5,977 bases of DNA from Bacillota bacterium (GTDB lineage Bacteria > Bacillota > Clostridia > Lachnospirales > Cellulosilyticaceae): contig JAEXBC010000500.1 in the NCBI GenBank assembly GCA_023457875.1, positions 1 to 5,977 on the forward strand. The letters are read 5' to 3'. The notes below the pieces were generated by a model. It did not search any database, was not told the origin of the DNA, and saw only the letters and a list, made by a program, of their open reading frames with translations. How positions within the stretch are numbered: the first letter of the stretch is position 1; each line of letters begins with the position of its first letter. Below, piece after piece: positions 1 through 5,977 of the stretch. A program made the translations under genes and the position numbers.

Positions 1-1350
1 ATCCAATACTTCTTCTAGGCTACCATAATCATTAGGGCCCTGTATACTTTTAATTTTAAACTTACGATAATCACTCTTCTTAGGCTTTCCACCTTCAAAA
101 ACCACCATTCCACCTACAGATTGTACGCCTTGGGTGTTGGAAATATCATATGCCTCCATGCGATAGGGCATCTGCTTAAGTCCCATGGCTTCTTGTATTT
201 GTTCCAATGCGCCTTTTGTACGCTCTTGTTCTTTCTTGATTTGATCTCCAAATTGACTGAGGGTAAGCTCAGCATTTTTCCTTGCTAATTCCATCAGTCC
301 ATGTTTACTACCTTTTTGAGGCGTAGTCATTTGAACCTTACTTCCTTTTTTCTCAGCAAGGTAGCTTTCCAAAACCTGTATTTCACTAGGCACCCGCTCA
401 ATAACAATTTCTTTAGGAATAAAAGTTGCATTGGCATAAAACTGCACCACAAAATCTCTTAGCACCTCTTCAATACTTTCATCCTCTGTGTCTTGCAAAT
501 AAAAGTGCTCCCTTCCTACCATCTTCCCTTGCCTAACGAAATAAACCTGAACAAGGGTGTCTTGTGGATTTTTTGCAAAGGCAATCACATCTTGGTCTAA
601 CATACTACTCATGATGGCATTTTGCTTTTGCTCCAGCTTTTTGATTGCACTAATTTGGTCTCTATAGAGGGCTGCCTTTTCAAATTGCAAGTCACTAGAA
701 GCCTGCTCCATATCCTGTTGAAGCTTTTTGATAACATCATGGTACTTGCCGCTTAAAAAGCCTATAATCTCTTCTACCATCTTTCCATAGTCTGCTTGAT
801 TAATGGCCCCTATACAAGGTGCATTGCATTTTCCTATATGGTAATTTAAACAGGCTCTTTCTTTTCCTATATCTTTAGGCAACTTTCTCATACATGTCCT
901 AAGTGGCCATATGTTTTTAATCAGCTCCACAACCTCCCACATTGAAGTTGCGTCTGTATAAGGGCCAAAATATTTAGCCCCATCTTTTTTCATTTGTCGC
1001 ACAACTAATAGCCTTGGAAAAGCATCCTGAATATTTATTTTGATATAAGGATAATGCTTATCATCTTTTAAACAAATATTGTATTTAGGATTATACTTTT
1101 TTATGAGATTGCATTCTAATACCAGTGCCTCTACTTCCGTACGGGTAATTATATATTCAAAACTAACAATGTGTTCCACCATTTTTCTCACTTTAATAGA
1201 ATGGTTTTTAGAATGCTGAAAGTATTGTCTGACTCTATTTTTAAGATTAATGGCTTTTCCTACATATATAATTTGCTCCATATCATTTTTCATGAGGTAT
1301 ACGCCAGGTTGCTCAGGCAGTCTTTTTAACTCTTCTTCTATATTAAACAT
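1..1350 (-). CDS. uvrC: Excinuclease ABC subunit C (UvrC), 3' end missing
   Basis: UvrC is the nuclease of UvrABC excision repair; it binds the UvrB-DNA complex and cuts on both sides of the lesion. The 450 residues present read without interruption. Residues about 12-95 are the GIY-YIG nuclease for the 3' cut: GVY at 16-18, YVG at 29-31, Arg39 and Glu79 (in ALVLE). Cysteines 153, 167, 175 and 179 match the family's four-cysteine Fe-S cluster pattern. Residues about 203-240 form a UVR helical hairpin that contacts UvrB. The RNase H-like domain for the 5' cut follows, with Asp402 (in YDISN) and Asp441 (in NDYG) aligning with E. coli Asp399 and Asp438. The family is about 600 residues long, so the third Asp, the catalytic His and the C-terminal helix-hairpin-helix pair lie beyond the left edge. 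The start is the ATG at 1348-1350, preceded by GGAGG five bases upstream (1356-1360), with an in-frame stop at 1381-1383 bounding the frame. Identification is firm. Confidence 0.97.
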   Translation of the reverse strand, partial: MFNIEEELKRLPEQPGVYLMKNDMEQIIYVGKAINLKNRVRQYFQHSKNHSIKVRKMVEHIVSFEYIITRTEVEALVLECNLIKKYNPKYNICLKDDKHYPYIKINIQDAFPRLLVVRQMKKDGAKYFGPYTDATSMWEVVELIKNIWPLRTCMRKLPKDIGKERACLNYHIGKCNAPCIGAINQADYGKMVEEIIGFLSGKYHDVIKKLQQDMEQASSDLQFEKAALYRDQISAIKKLEQKQNAIMSSMLDQDVIAFAKNPQDTLVQVYFVRQGKMVGREHFYLQDTEDESIEEVLRDFVVQFYANATFIPKEIVIERVPSEIQVLESYLAEKKGSKVQMTTPQKGSKHGLMELARKNAELTLSQFGDQIKKEQERTKGALEQIQEAMGLKQMPYRMEAYDISNTQGVQSVGGMVVFEGGKPKKSDYRKFKIKSIQGPNDYGSLEEVLD

Positions 1351-1382
1351 ATCTGCCTCCTTTTTGTAGCCTTTATTTACTT

Positions 1383-1391
1383 ATTATAACA
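1383..1391 (-). promoter_or_regulatory. Extended -10 promoter for uvrC
   Basis: On the minus strand this reads TGTTATAAT, a perfect extended -10 (TG-N-TATAAT). No good -35 hexamer is visible: the 17-bp-spaced position (1406-1411) reads TATAGT. This fits an extended -10 promoter, which depends less on a -35. Transcription would start near 1376, giving a short leader of about 25 bases that still includes the GGAGG site. No LexA-type box is seen around it. The element is a sequence match only. Confidence 0.55.
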
Positions 1392-1489
1392 TATTTTGAG
1401 TTACTACTATACGATGTTTATGTTTTGCGTTCTATTATTACCACATTATTACATTTTTATTAAGATAGCATTTTTATCCAGTCAATTCA

Positions 1490-1518
1490 TTGATATTTGA
1501 TGTTTTATTGTTTATACT
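1490..1518 (+). promoter_or_regulatory. Sigma-A-type promoter for the secreted-protein gene
   Basis: A -35 element TTGATA (1490-1495) and a -10 element TATACT (1513-1518) are separated by exactly 17 bp, each with one mismatch to consensus. The predicted start near 1525 leaves a leader of about 34 bases containing the ribosome-binding site AAAGGGGAG (1544-1552). It is well placed for the gene at 1559, about 100 bp from the divergent uvrC promoter. Confidence 0.65.
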
Positions 1519-1558
1519 AGTGATTGATAAATAAATTATTTGTAAAGGGGAGTCTATT

Positions 1559-2698
1559 ATGAAAATGAGTAAAAATTACAAAAAACTTTGTTTTATACTT
1601 GGCATTTGCGTAATATGTAGTGCTAGCATGATGAATGCAGCTAATTATACAAAAACATTAAAAGCTACATACAACAATATTCAAGTAAACTACAATGGCG
1701 TTACAAAATCACTACCTATTGAACCTTTTTCAGTGGATGGCACAACCTATGTACCATTACGTGGGGTAAGTGACATCATGGGTGCTAAAGTTGAATGGAA
1801 TGGTACGACTAAGACCGTTATCATTACAGACAATAAATCGGGTTCTAGCTACGATACAACAGCTCTGCAACAACAACTTGCTACCGCTAACTACAATGTA
1901 GCAACCCTTACCCGTGAACTTGAAGCTGCCAAAGCTGAACTTGCAACCTATAAATCTTCAGGTACTAATAATCCAGGAACGACTACTGGAACTGACATCA
2001 CACTGGATCAACTTGCGGCTACTGAAACCTATTTAAAGGATAACTATGCTACATACTTCTCTAAAATTAATTTAGATTTTGATTTAAAGAAATCCTCAAA
2101 TAAATTTGTCTTAACCATTTCTTATAGTACTTCAAAACAAAATACTGAATTTGAAGGTCTTAGTGATTCAAAAGTTAAGAGCTTTTTAAATACAGTTTGT
2201 GGTTCTTTAGTAGAAAGACATAAGGGTATGGCTGTGGAAGGAACTGTTGAATACACAAGAAGCAGTGAGCAAAAATACGACTTTACCTATTCAAAGACAG
2301 GTGTATTAGACTACGAAAGAGTTGTCAAATTAGATGAATCTGACGTTAAAGATAGTATCGATGATTTTATTGACGATGAAGCTTCTTTCAGATCTGATAG
2401 TCTTGGTAAACTTACTGAGAATGGTATTTCAGTATCTATTAACAAAAACAAAGAAGAAATCACCTATAAAATCTACATAAATGCGCCTTCTGATACTTCA
2501 AAAATCACAGCTTGGAATAATAAAGTAAGTAGAGATGATGATGATGATTTAGAAGATTTCATGATTGAATTAGAAGAATATATTCAAGAGACTTATAACA
2601 CGAAATATACTGTTGTTGGATATATTTACGATAAAGCTAGTGATACAAGAATAGCACGTTATGATGCTAGTGGATTCAATATGTACAGCTTTAACTAA
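1559..2698 (+). CDS. Secreted protein with copper-amine-oxidase-like N-terminal domain and duplicated acidic C-terminal region
   Basis: The function is unknown; the protein is predicted to be exported and cell-surface or extracellular. Residues 1-28 are a signal peptide: basic MKMSKNYKK, a hydrophobic core and likely cleavage after Ala27 or Ala28 in MMNAAN. The cysteines at 17 and 20 do not sit in a proper lipobox, so a lipoprotein is unlikely. Residues about 34-90 match the copper amine oxidase N-terminal-like domain (PF07833 type), with VDGTTYVPLRGVSDIMGAKV and a closing EWNGTTKTVIIT strand. In bacteria this is a surface-protein module and does not imply oxidase activity. Residues about 98-133 look like a short coiled coil rich in Ala, Leu, Gln and Glu. 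Residues 134-147 are a Gly/Thr/Asn linker. Residues about 150-379 match no domain I recognise; they are acidic, include Asp326-330, and appear to hold two copies of one alpha/beta module. The ATG at 1559 is six bases after AAAGGGGAG; the ATG at 1565 is less well spaced. The gene is monocistronic with its own promoter and terminator. Confidence 0.9.
   Translation: MKMSKNYKKLCFILGICVICSASMMNAANYTKTLKATYNNIQVNYNGVTKSLPIEPFSVDGTTYVPLRGVSDIMGAKVEWNGTTKTVIITDNKSGSSYDTTALQQQLATANYNVATLTRELEAAKAELATYKSSGTNNPGTTTGTDITLDQLAATETYLKDNYATYFSKINLDFDLKKSSNKFVLTISYSTSKQNTEFEGLSDSKVKSFLNTVCGSLVERHKGMAVEGTVEYTRSSEQKYDFTYSKTGVLDYERVVKLDESDVKDSIDDFIDDEASFRSDSLGKLTENGISVSINKNKEEITYKIYINAPSDTSKITAWNNKVSRDDDDDLEDFMIELEEYIQETYNTKYTVVGYIYDKASDTRIARYDASGFNMYSFN
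2534..2548 (+). repeat. In-frame (GAT)5 trinucleotide run
   Basis: Five consecutive GAT codons encode Asp326 to Asp330 of the secreted protein. Gain or loss of units would keep the frame and only change the length of the aspartate run. It lies just before the long helix of the second C-terminal module, so it is probably an acidic loop. Confidence 0.85.
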
Positions 2699-2725
2699 TC
2701 AACAAGTTAAAAAACTTTAGTAATA

Positions 2726-2779
2726 TAAATTATCCCCCATAAGTTAGATTGAAAAATCTAACCTATGGGGGATAATTTA
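2726..2779. terminator. Bidirectional hairpin terminator between convergent genes
   Basis: Arms 2726-2750 and 2755-2779 pair over 25 positions around the four-base loop GAAA (2751-2754). The core contains CCCCC/GGGGG (2734-2738 with 2767-2771). The only imperfection is position 2742 against 2763: A opposite C in the plus transcript, but U opposite G, a wobble pair, in the minus transcript. The hairpin lies 27 bases after the stop at 2698 and 33 bases beyond the uvrA stop, so it can serve both genes. The T-rich stretches after the GC core are interrupted on both strands (AUAAUUUACUUU on plus, AUAAUUUAUAUU on minus), so the U-tracts are modest. Confidence 0.88.
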
Positions 2780-2812
2780 CTTTAGTCACTTATATTCAAT
2801 TTTATCCTTTTC

Positions 2813-5650
2813 CTATTTATTTCTATCAAGTACTTTCTTCAAAAATGCACCTGTATAAGAGCCTTCAATCTTAGCCACCTGCTCGGGTGTACCTTGGGCA
2901 ATAATATTGCCTCCTTTTGTTCCCCCTTCAGGCCCCAGATCAATGATATAATCAGCTGTTTTGATGACATCTAAATTATGCTCTATCACCACAACCGTAT
3001 TGCCTGCTTCCACCAATTGATCTAAAATCCCTATCAACTTATGAACATCTGCAAAGTGTAACCCTGTTGTGGGTTCATCTAAGATGTAAATCGTTTTTCC
3101 TGTTCCACGCCTACTAAGCTCAGTAGCAAGTTTAACACGCTGAGCCTCACCTCCTGATAAGGTTGTAGCTGGTTGTCCTAAGCGAATATACCCAAGACCA
3201 ACCTCTTCAATCGTCTTTAATTTGCTATAGATTCTAGGTATGTTTTCAAAGTATTTAACAGCTTCTGATACAGTCATATCCAACACATCTGCTATATTTT
3301 TTTCTTTGTACTTTACTTCCAGAGTTTCACGGTTGTAGCGTTTACCTTTACAAACTTCACAAGGAACATATACATCTGGCAAAAAGTGCATCTCAATCTT
3401 GATCATGCCATCCCCTTGGCAAGCTTCACATCTTCCGCCCTTTACATTAAAGCTAAATCGGCCTTTTTGATAACCCTTCATTTTTGCTTCATTGGTTTGG
3501 GCAAACAAGTCACGAATCTGATCAAATAAGCCTGTGTAGGTGGCTGGATTGGAACGGGGTGAACGTCCAATGGGAGATTGATCAATACTAATGACTTTAT
3601 CTAGATGCTCTATCCCCTTAATATCTTTATGCAGCCCAGGTTTTGATCTTGCCCCATTTAAATCTCTAGCTAAGCGTTTCAATAAAATTTCATTGATTAA
3701 AGAACTTTTTCCTGAACCTGATACCCCAGTGATACAAGTCATCACCCCAAGGGGTAATTTTAATGTCACATTTTTAAGGTTATTTGCCATAGCCCCTGTC
3801 AGTACTAACTTATTACCGTTTCCCTTTCTTCTATGAGGCGGAATCTCAATACGTTTTCTTCCACTTAAATAGGCACCTGTCTCAGATTCTTCGCAGGCTA
3901 ATATTGTATCTATAGGACCTGATGCAATAACCTCTCCTCCATGCTCACCTGCACCTGGTCCAATGTCCACAATCCAATCCGCAGCATACATGGTGTCCTC
4001 GTCATGCTCTACAACAATTAATGTGTTTCCTAAATCTCTCAGTCTAAGTAGTGCCTCAATGAGTTTCTCATTATCCCTCTGATGAAGTCCTATACTTGGC
4101 TCATCCAGAATATACAATACACCCATAAGTCCTGAACCGATTTGAGTCGCTAAACGAATACGCTGAGCCTCTCCACCAGAAAGCGTACCAGCAGACCTTG
4201 CAAGATTCAAATAATCTAGCCCCACATTAACTAAGAATCCTAAACGTGCCTTGATTTCTTTAAGAATTAGCTCGCCTATGTGCATTTGTCTTGGTGAAAG
4301 ACTAATATGCTCAAAAAATTCCCGAAGCTCGCCTATAGACAAATGGGTGAGTTCATCAATATTTTTATCTCCAATTGTAACCGCCAAAACCTCTGGCTTT
4401 AGCCTAGCACCGTTACAACTACTGCAAGGAATGCTTGTCATTAAGGCTTCGTATTCTTGTCTAGCTACCTGTGAATTAGATTCATTGTAACGTCTTTTAG
4501 CATTTGCTAAAACACCTTCAAAGGCATAATCATAGCTTTTTGTCCCATACATTCCGGAAAAAGTAAAGGAAACGGTTTCTTTTCCTGTGCCATATAAGAT
4601 AATATGTTGAACCTTTTCTGAAAGCGCTTCAAAGGGCGTATCTAGATCAAAATGATATTTATCCATCAATGCAGACATAAGGGCATAGGCATAGCTACTT
4701 GGATTAGCAATTGAACCCCATCCCGGTATAGCAATCGCCCCTTGTGCCAAGGTAAGCTTTGGGTTAGGAATAACCAGTTCTGGATCCATTTCTAAATATT
4801 CTCCCAAACCAGTACAAGCTGGACAAGCGCCTTGGGGATTGTTAAAGGAAAAGGAACGTGGTTCTAACTTCTCAATGCTAATATTACAATCTGGACAAGC
4901 AAAACTTTGACTAAGATGTATTTCTTTCTCACCAATGACATCTACAATCACTAACCCCTCTGAGAGCTTCGTCACCGTTTCGATGGAATCTGTGAGCCGC
5001 TTCTCAATGCCTGGCTTAACCACAAGGCGGTCCACCACAATTTCAATGGTATGCTTTTTATTTTTATCAAGTACGATCTCTTCTTCTGATAACTCATAGA
5101 TTTCCCCATCTATACGGGCACGCACATAGCCTTGTCTTTTGGCATGCTCTATCACCTTTTCGTGCATTCCCTTTCTACCCCTTACAATGGGTGCTAATAA
5201 TTGAATTTTAGTTCTCTCACCAAGCTCCATGATTTGATCCACCATTTGATCAATGGTTTGCCTTTTGATCTCTTTGCCACACTTTGGACAATGTGGTATA
5301 CCCACTCTTGCAAATAACAGACGAAAATAATCATAAATTTCTGTTACCGTTCCAACGGTAGATCGAGGATTTTTATTCGTTGTTTTTTGATCAATAGATA
5401 TGGCTGGTGAAAGACCTGTAATACTTTCTACCTCTGGCTTTTCCATTTGTCCTAAGAATTGTCTAGCATAAGCGGAAAGCGATTCCACATAACGACGCTG
5501 CCCCTCTGCATAAATTGTATCAAAAGCTAAAGAGGATTTACCTGAGCCACTTAAACCAGTGAATACAATAAATTGATCCCGTTCTAATTCTAGGTTAATA
5601 TTTTTTAAATTATGTTCCTTTGCACCTTTTATGACGATTTTATTCTTCAT
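2813..5650 (-). CDS. uvrA: Excinuclease ABC subunit A (UvrA), complete
   Basis: UvrA is the dimeric ABC-type ATPase that finds distorted DNA and loads UvrB for excision repair. It has 945 residues, the usual length. First ATPase half: Walker A GLSGSGKS (32-39), signature LSGGEAQR (490-497), Walker B ILDEP (514-518, Asp516/Glu517) and His549. Second half: Walker A GVSGSGKS (642-649), signature LSGGEAQR (831-838), Walker B ILDEP (856-860) and His891. Zinc-binding CxxC pairs are at 121/124 with 409/412, at 252/255 with 276/279, and at 741/744 with 764/767; the last is the module that senses DNA damage. The region between 125 and 250 holds the UvrB-binding domain, which marks a classical UvrA rather than the shorter class II forms. 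The ATG at 5648-5650 has AGGGA five to six bases upstream (5656-5662), and an in-frame stop at 5666-5668 bounds it. uvrB, often directly upstream in other Firmicutes, is absent here; the neighbour is a divergent degV-like gene. An SOS operator overlaps the promoter. All key residues are present. Confidence 0.99.
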   Translation of the reverse strand: MKNKIVIKGAKEHNLKNINLELERDQFIVFTGLSGSGKSSLAFDTIYAEGQRRYVESLSAYARQFLGQMEKPEVESITGLSPAISIDQKTTNKNPRSTVGTVTEIYDYFRLLFARVGIPHCPKCGKEIKRQTIDQMVDQIMELGERTKIQLLAPIVRGRKGMHEKVIEHAKRQGYVRARIDGEIYELSEEEIVLDKNKKHTIEIVVDRLVVKPGIEKRLTDSIETVTKLSEGLVIVDVIGEKEIHLSQSFACPDCNISIEKLEPRSFSFNNPQGACPACTGLGEYLEMDPELVIPNPKLTLAQGAIAIPGWGSIANPSSYAYALMSALMDKYHFDLDTPFEALSEKVQHIILYGTGKETVSFTFSGMYGTKSYDYAFEGVLANAKRRYNESNSQVARQEYEALMTSIPCSSCNGARLKPEVLAVTIGDKNIDELTHLSIGELREFFEHISLSPRQMHIGELILKEIKARLGFLVNVGLDYLNLARSAGTLSGGEAQRIRLATQIGSGLMGVLYILDEPSIGLHQRDNEKLIEALLRLRDLGNTLIVVEHDEDTMYAADWIVDIGPGAGEHGGEVIASGPIDTILACEESETGAYLSGRKRIEIPPHRRKGNGNKLVLTGAMANNLKNVTLKLPLGVMTCITGVSGSGKSSLINEILLKRLARDLNGARSKPGLHKDIKGIEHLDKVISIDQSPIGRSPRSNPATYTGLFDQIRDLFAQTNEAKMKGYQKGRFSFNVKGGRCEACQGDGMIKIEMHFLPDVYVPCEVCKGKRYNRETLEVKYKEKNIADVLDMTVSEAVKYFENIPRIYSKLKTIEEVGLGYIRLGQPATTLSGGEAQRVKLATELSRRGTGKTIYILDEPTTGLHFADVHKLIGILDQLVEAGNTVVVIEHNLDVIKTADYIIDLGPEGGTKGGNIIAQGTPEQVAKIEGSYTGAFLKKVLDRNK

Positions 5651-5687
5651 TTTTTTCCCTTCTTTTTACCTGTGAAATAATAAATTG

Positions 5688-5716
5688 ATTATAACATAAA
5701 TAATGGCCATTGAAAA
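5688..5716 (-). promoter_or_regulatory. Promoter of uvrA
   Basis: On the minus strand the -10 is TATAAT (5688-5693), extended by TGT to TGTTATAAT. A -35 of TTTTCA (5711-5716) matches 4 of 6 consensus bases at a 17-bp spacing. The predicted start near 5681 gives a leader of about 30 bases. The -35 overlaps the LexA-type box, as expected for a repressible SOS promoter. Confidence 0.68.
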
Positions 5717-5726
5717 CATATGTTCG
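5713..5726 (-). promoter_or_regulatory. LexA-type SOS box in the uvrA promoter
   Basis: The minus strand reads CGAACATATGTTTT. Against the Bacillus subtilis LexA/DinR consensus CGAACRNRYGTTYC it matches at 13 of 14 positions, the last base being the exception. It covers the 5' edge and four bases of the -35 hexamer, so bound LexA should block RNA polymerase until RecA-stimulated LexA cleavage after DNA damage. uvrA is a known SOS gene in B. subtilis. Control of this copy is inferred from the match and its placement. Confidence 0.75.
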
Positions 5727-5744
5727 ATTATTTTTTATATTTCT

Positions 5745-5763
5745 CAAAATGATAAGCATTTTG
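5745..5763. promoter_or_regulatory. Inverted repeat resembling a Fur-family operator
   Basis: CAAAATG (5745-5751) and CATTTTG (5757-5763) are perfect inverted arms around ATAAG. The 19 bases match the classical Fur box GATAATGATAATCATTATC at 14 of 19 positions. It lies about 30 bp upstream of the uvrA -35 and about 170 bp before the degV-like start, so its target is not obvious. The surrounding DNA is AT-rich, which raises the chance of accidental matches. It could also be a site for another dimeric regulator or have no function. Confidence 0.25.
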
Positions 5764-5862
5764 TTTCTATATCTATTACCAAACTTCTCTTTTCGTTATA
5801 CCTTTTTGCTATTTGGGAAATAATAGTAATGATTCATTTGTATAACAAAAACCATAAATGCT

Positions 5863-5890
5863 TTGGTGATACATATTAATTACATAAAAT
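5863..5890 (+). promoter_or_regulatory. Weak candidate promoter for the degV-like gene
   Basis: TTGGTG (5863-5868) and TAAAAT (5885-5890) are spaced by 16 bp. The -10 has one mismatch to consensus, but the -35 matches only in its first three bases. The position suits a start about 40 bases before the coding region. It is the best candidate I see in the spacer and remains tentative. Confidence 0.25.
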
Positions 5891-5934
5891 ATTGCTTTAA
5901 TAAACATATCGTAGCCAATAAAGGAGTTTATAGG

Positions 5935-5977
5935 ATGATTAAAATTATAACAGATAGCACCTCATGCCTAACAGAAC
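5935..5977 (+). CDS. DegV family protein, N-terminal fragment
   Basis: Only 14 codons are present, reading MIKIITDSTSCLTE before the right edge. The beta strand followed by TDST is the hallmark opening of DegV-family proteins, which bind fatty acids; in Firmicutes related members (FakB) present fatty acid to the kinase FakA. Which branch this belongs to cannot be told from so little. AAAGGAG (5920-5926) sits eight bases before the ATG, supporting a real start. The gene is divergent from uvrA. Confidence 0.75.
   Translation, partial: MIKIITDSTSCLTE

Noticed and set aside
1411..1432. A possible LexA half-site (AGAACG on the minus strand) upstream of uvrC
   Set aside because: The second half-site is missing: the bases after GAAC-N4 do not read GTTC or a close variant. 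I do not call an SOS box on uvrC.
1434..1452. Direct repeat ATTATTAC with an 11-bp period in the uvrC/secreted-protein spacer
   Set aside because: Eight-base A/T-rich repeats are expected by chance in this spacer, and it overlaps no promoter element I can define.
1589..1618. Cysteines near the signal-peptide core, considered as a lipoprotein lipobox
   Set aside because: Cys17 and Cys20 are each preceded by Ile at -1, where Gly, Ala or Ser is needed. Cleavage at Ala27/Ala28 is the better reading.
3591..3836. An 81-codon open frame on the plus strand
   Set aside because: It is the antisense shadow of uvrA's second Walker A region. It has no ribosome-binding site, and uvrA is conserved throughout.
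4251..4490. A 79-codon open frame on the plus strand
   Set aside because: It is the antisense shadow of uvrA around the first signature and zinc region, with no independent coding evidence.
4619..4632. A cre-like sequence (TGAAAGCGCTTCAA) resembling a CcpA site
   Set aside because: It lies deep inside the uvrA coding region, has two mismatches to the cre consensus, and the bases are explained by ordinary codons for EALSE. No promoter is nearby.

Overview
The window reads as a chromosomal segment of a low-GC Gram-positive anaerobe of the class Clostridia. The intergenic DNA is very AT-rich, ribosome-binding sites are strong GGAGG types, one gene encodes a secreted protein with a copper-amine-oxidase-like N-terminal domain (common in clostridia and other Firmicutes), and the SOS operator is of the Bacillus/Clostridium type. 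A Lachnospirales member (Cellulosilyticum-like) is my guess; the genus cannot be fixed from this sequence.

Layout, left to right. Positions 1-1350 (minus strand) hold the first 450 codons of uvrC, cut by the left edge. A 208-bp spacer (1351-1558) carries two divergent promoters, one for uvrC and one for the next gene. Positions 1559-2698 (plus) encode a 379-residue secreted protein: signal peptide, copper-amine-oxidase-like domain, short coiled coil, Gly/Thr linker and an acidic C-terminal region that looks internally duplicated. A long two-way hairpin terminator (2726-2779) separates it from the convergent uvrA gene at 2813-5650 (minus), which is complete. A 284-bp spacer (5651-5934) carries the uvrA promoter with an overlapping LexA-type SOS box, a Fur-like inverted repeat and a weak candidate promoter for the last gene. 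At 5935 a DegV-family gene begins on the plus strand and runs off the right edge after 14 codons.

UvrA and UvrC are two of the three components of UvrABC nucleotide excision repair: UvrA recognises the lesion and loads UvrB, and UvrC makes both incisions. uvrB is not in the window. uvrA and uvrC lie on the same strand but are separated by the oppositely oriented secreted-protein gene and have separate promoters that share an identical extended -10 element. Only the uvrA promoter shows an SOS operator. The secreted protein and DegV have no evident link to repair.

I found no convincing previously undescribed system. The most useful observations are the SOS operator on uvrA, the split uvrA/uvrC arrangement, the duplicated module in the secreted protein, the strand-asymmetric terminator and the Fur-like repeat.
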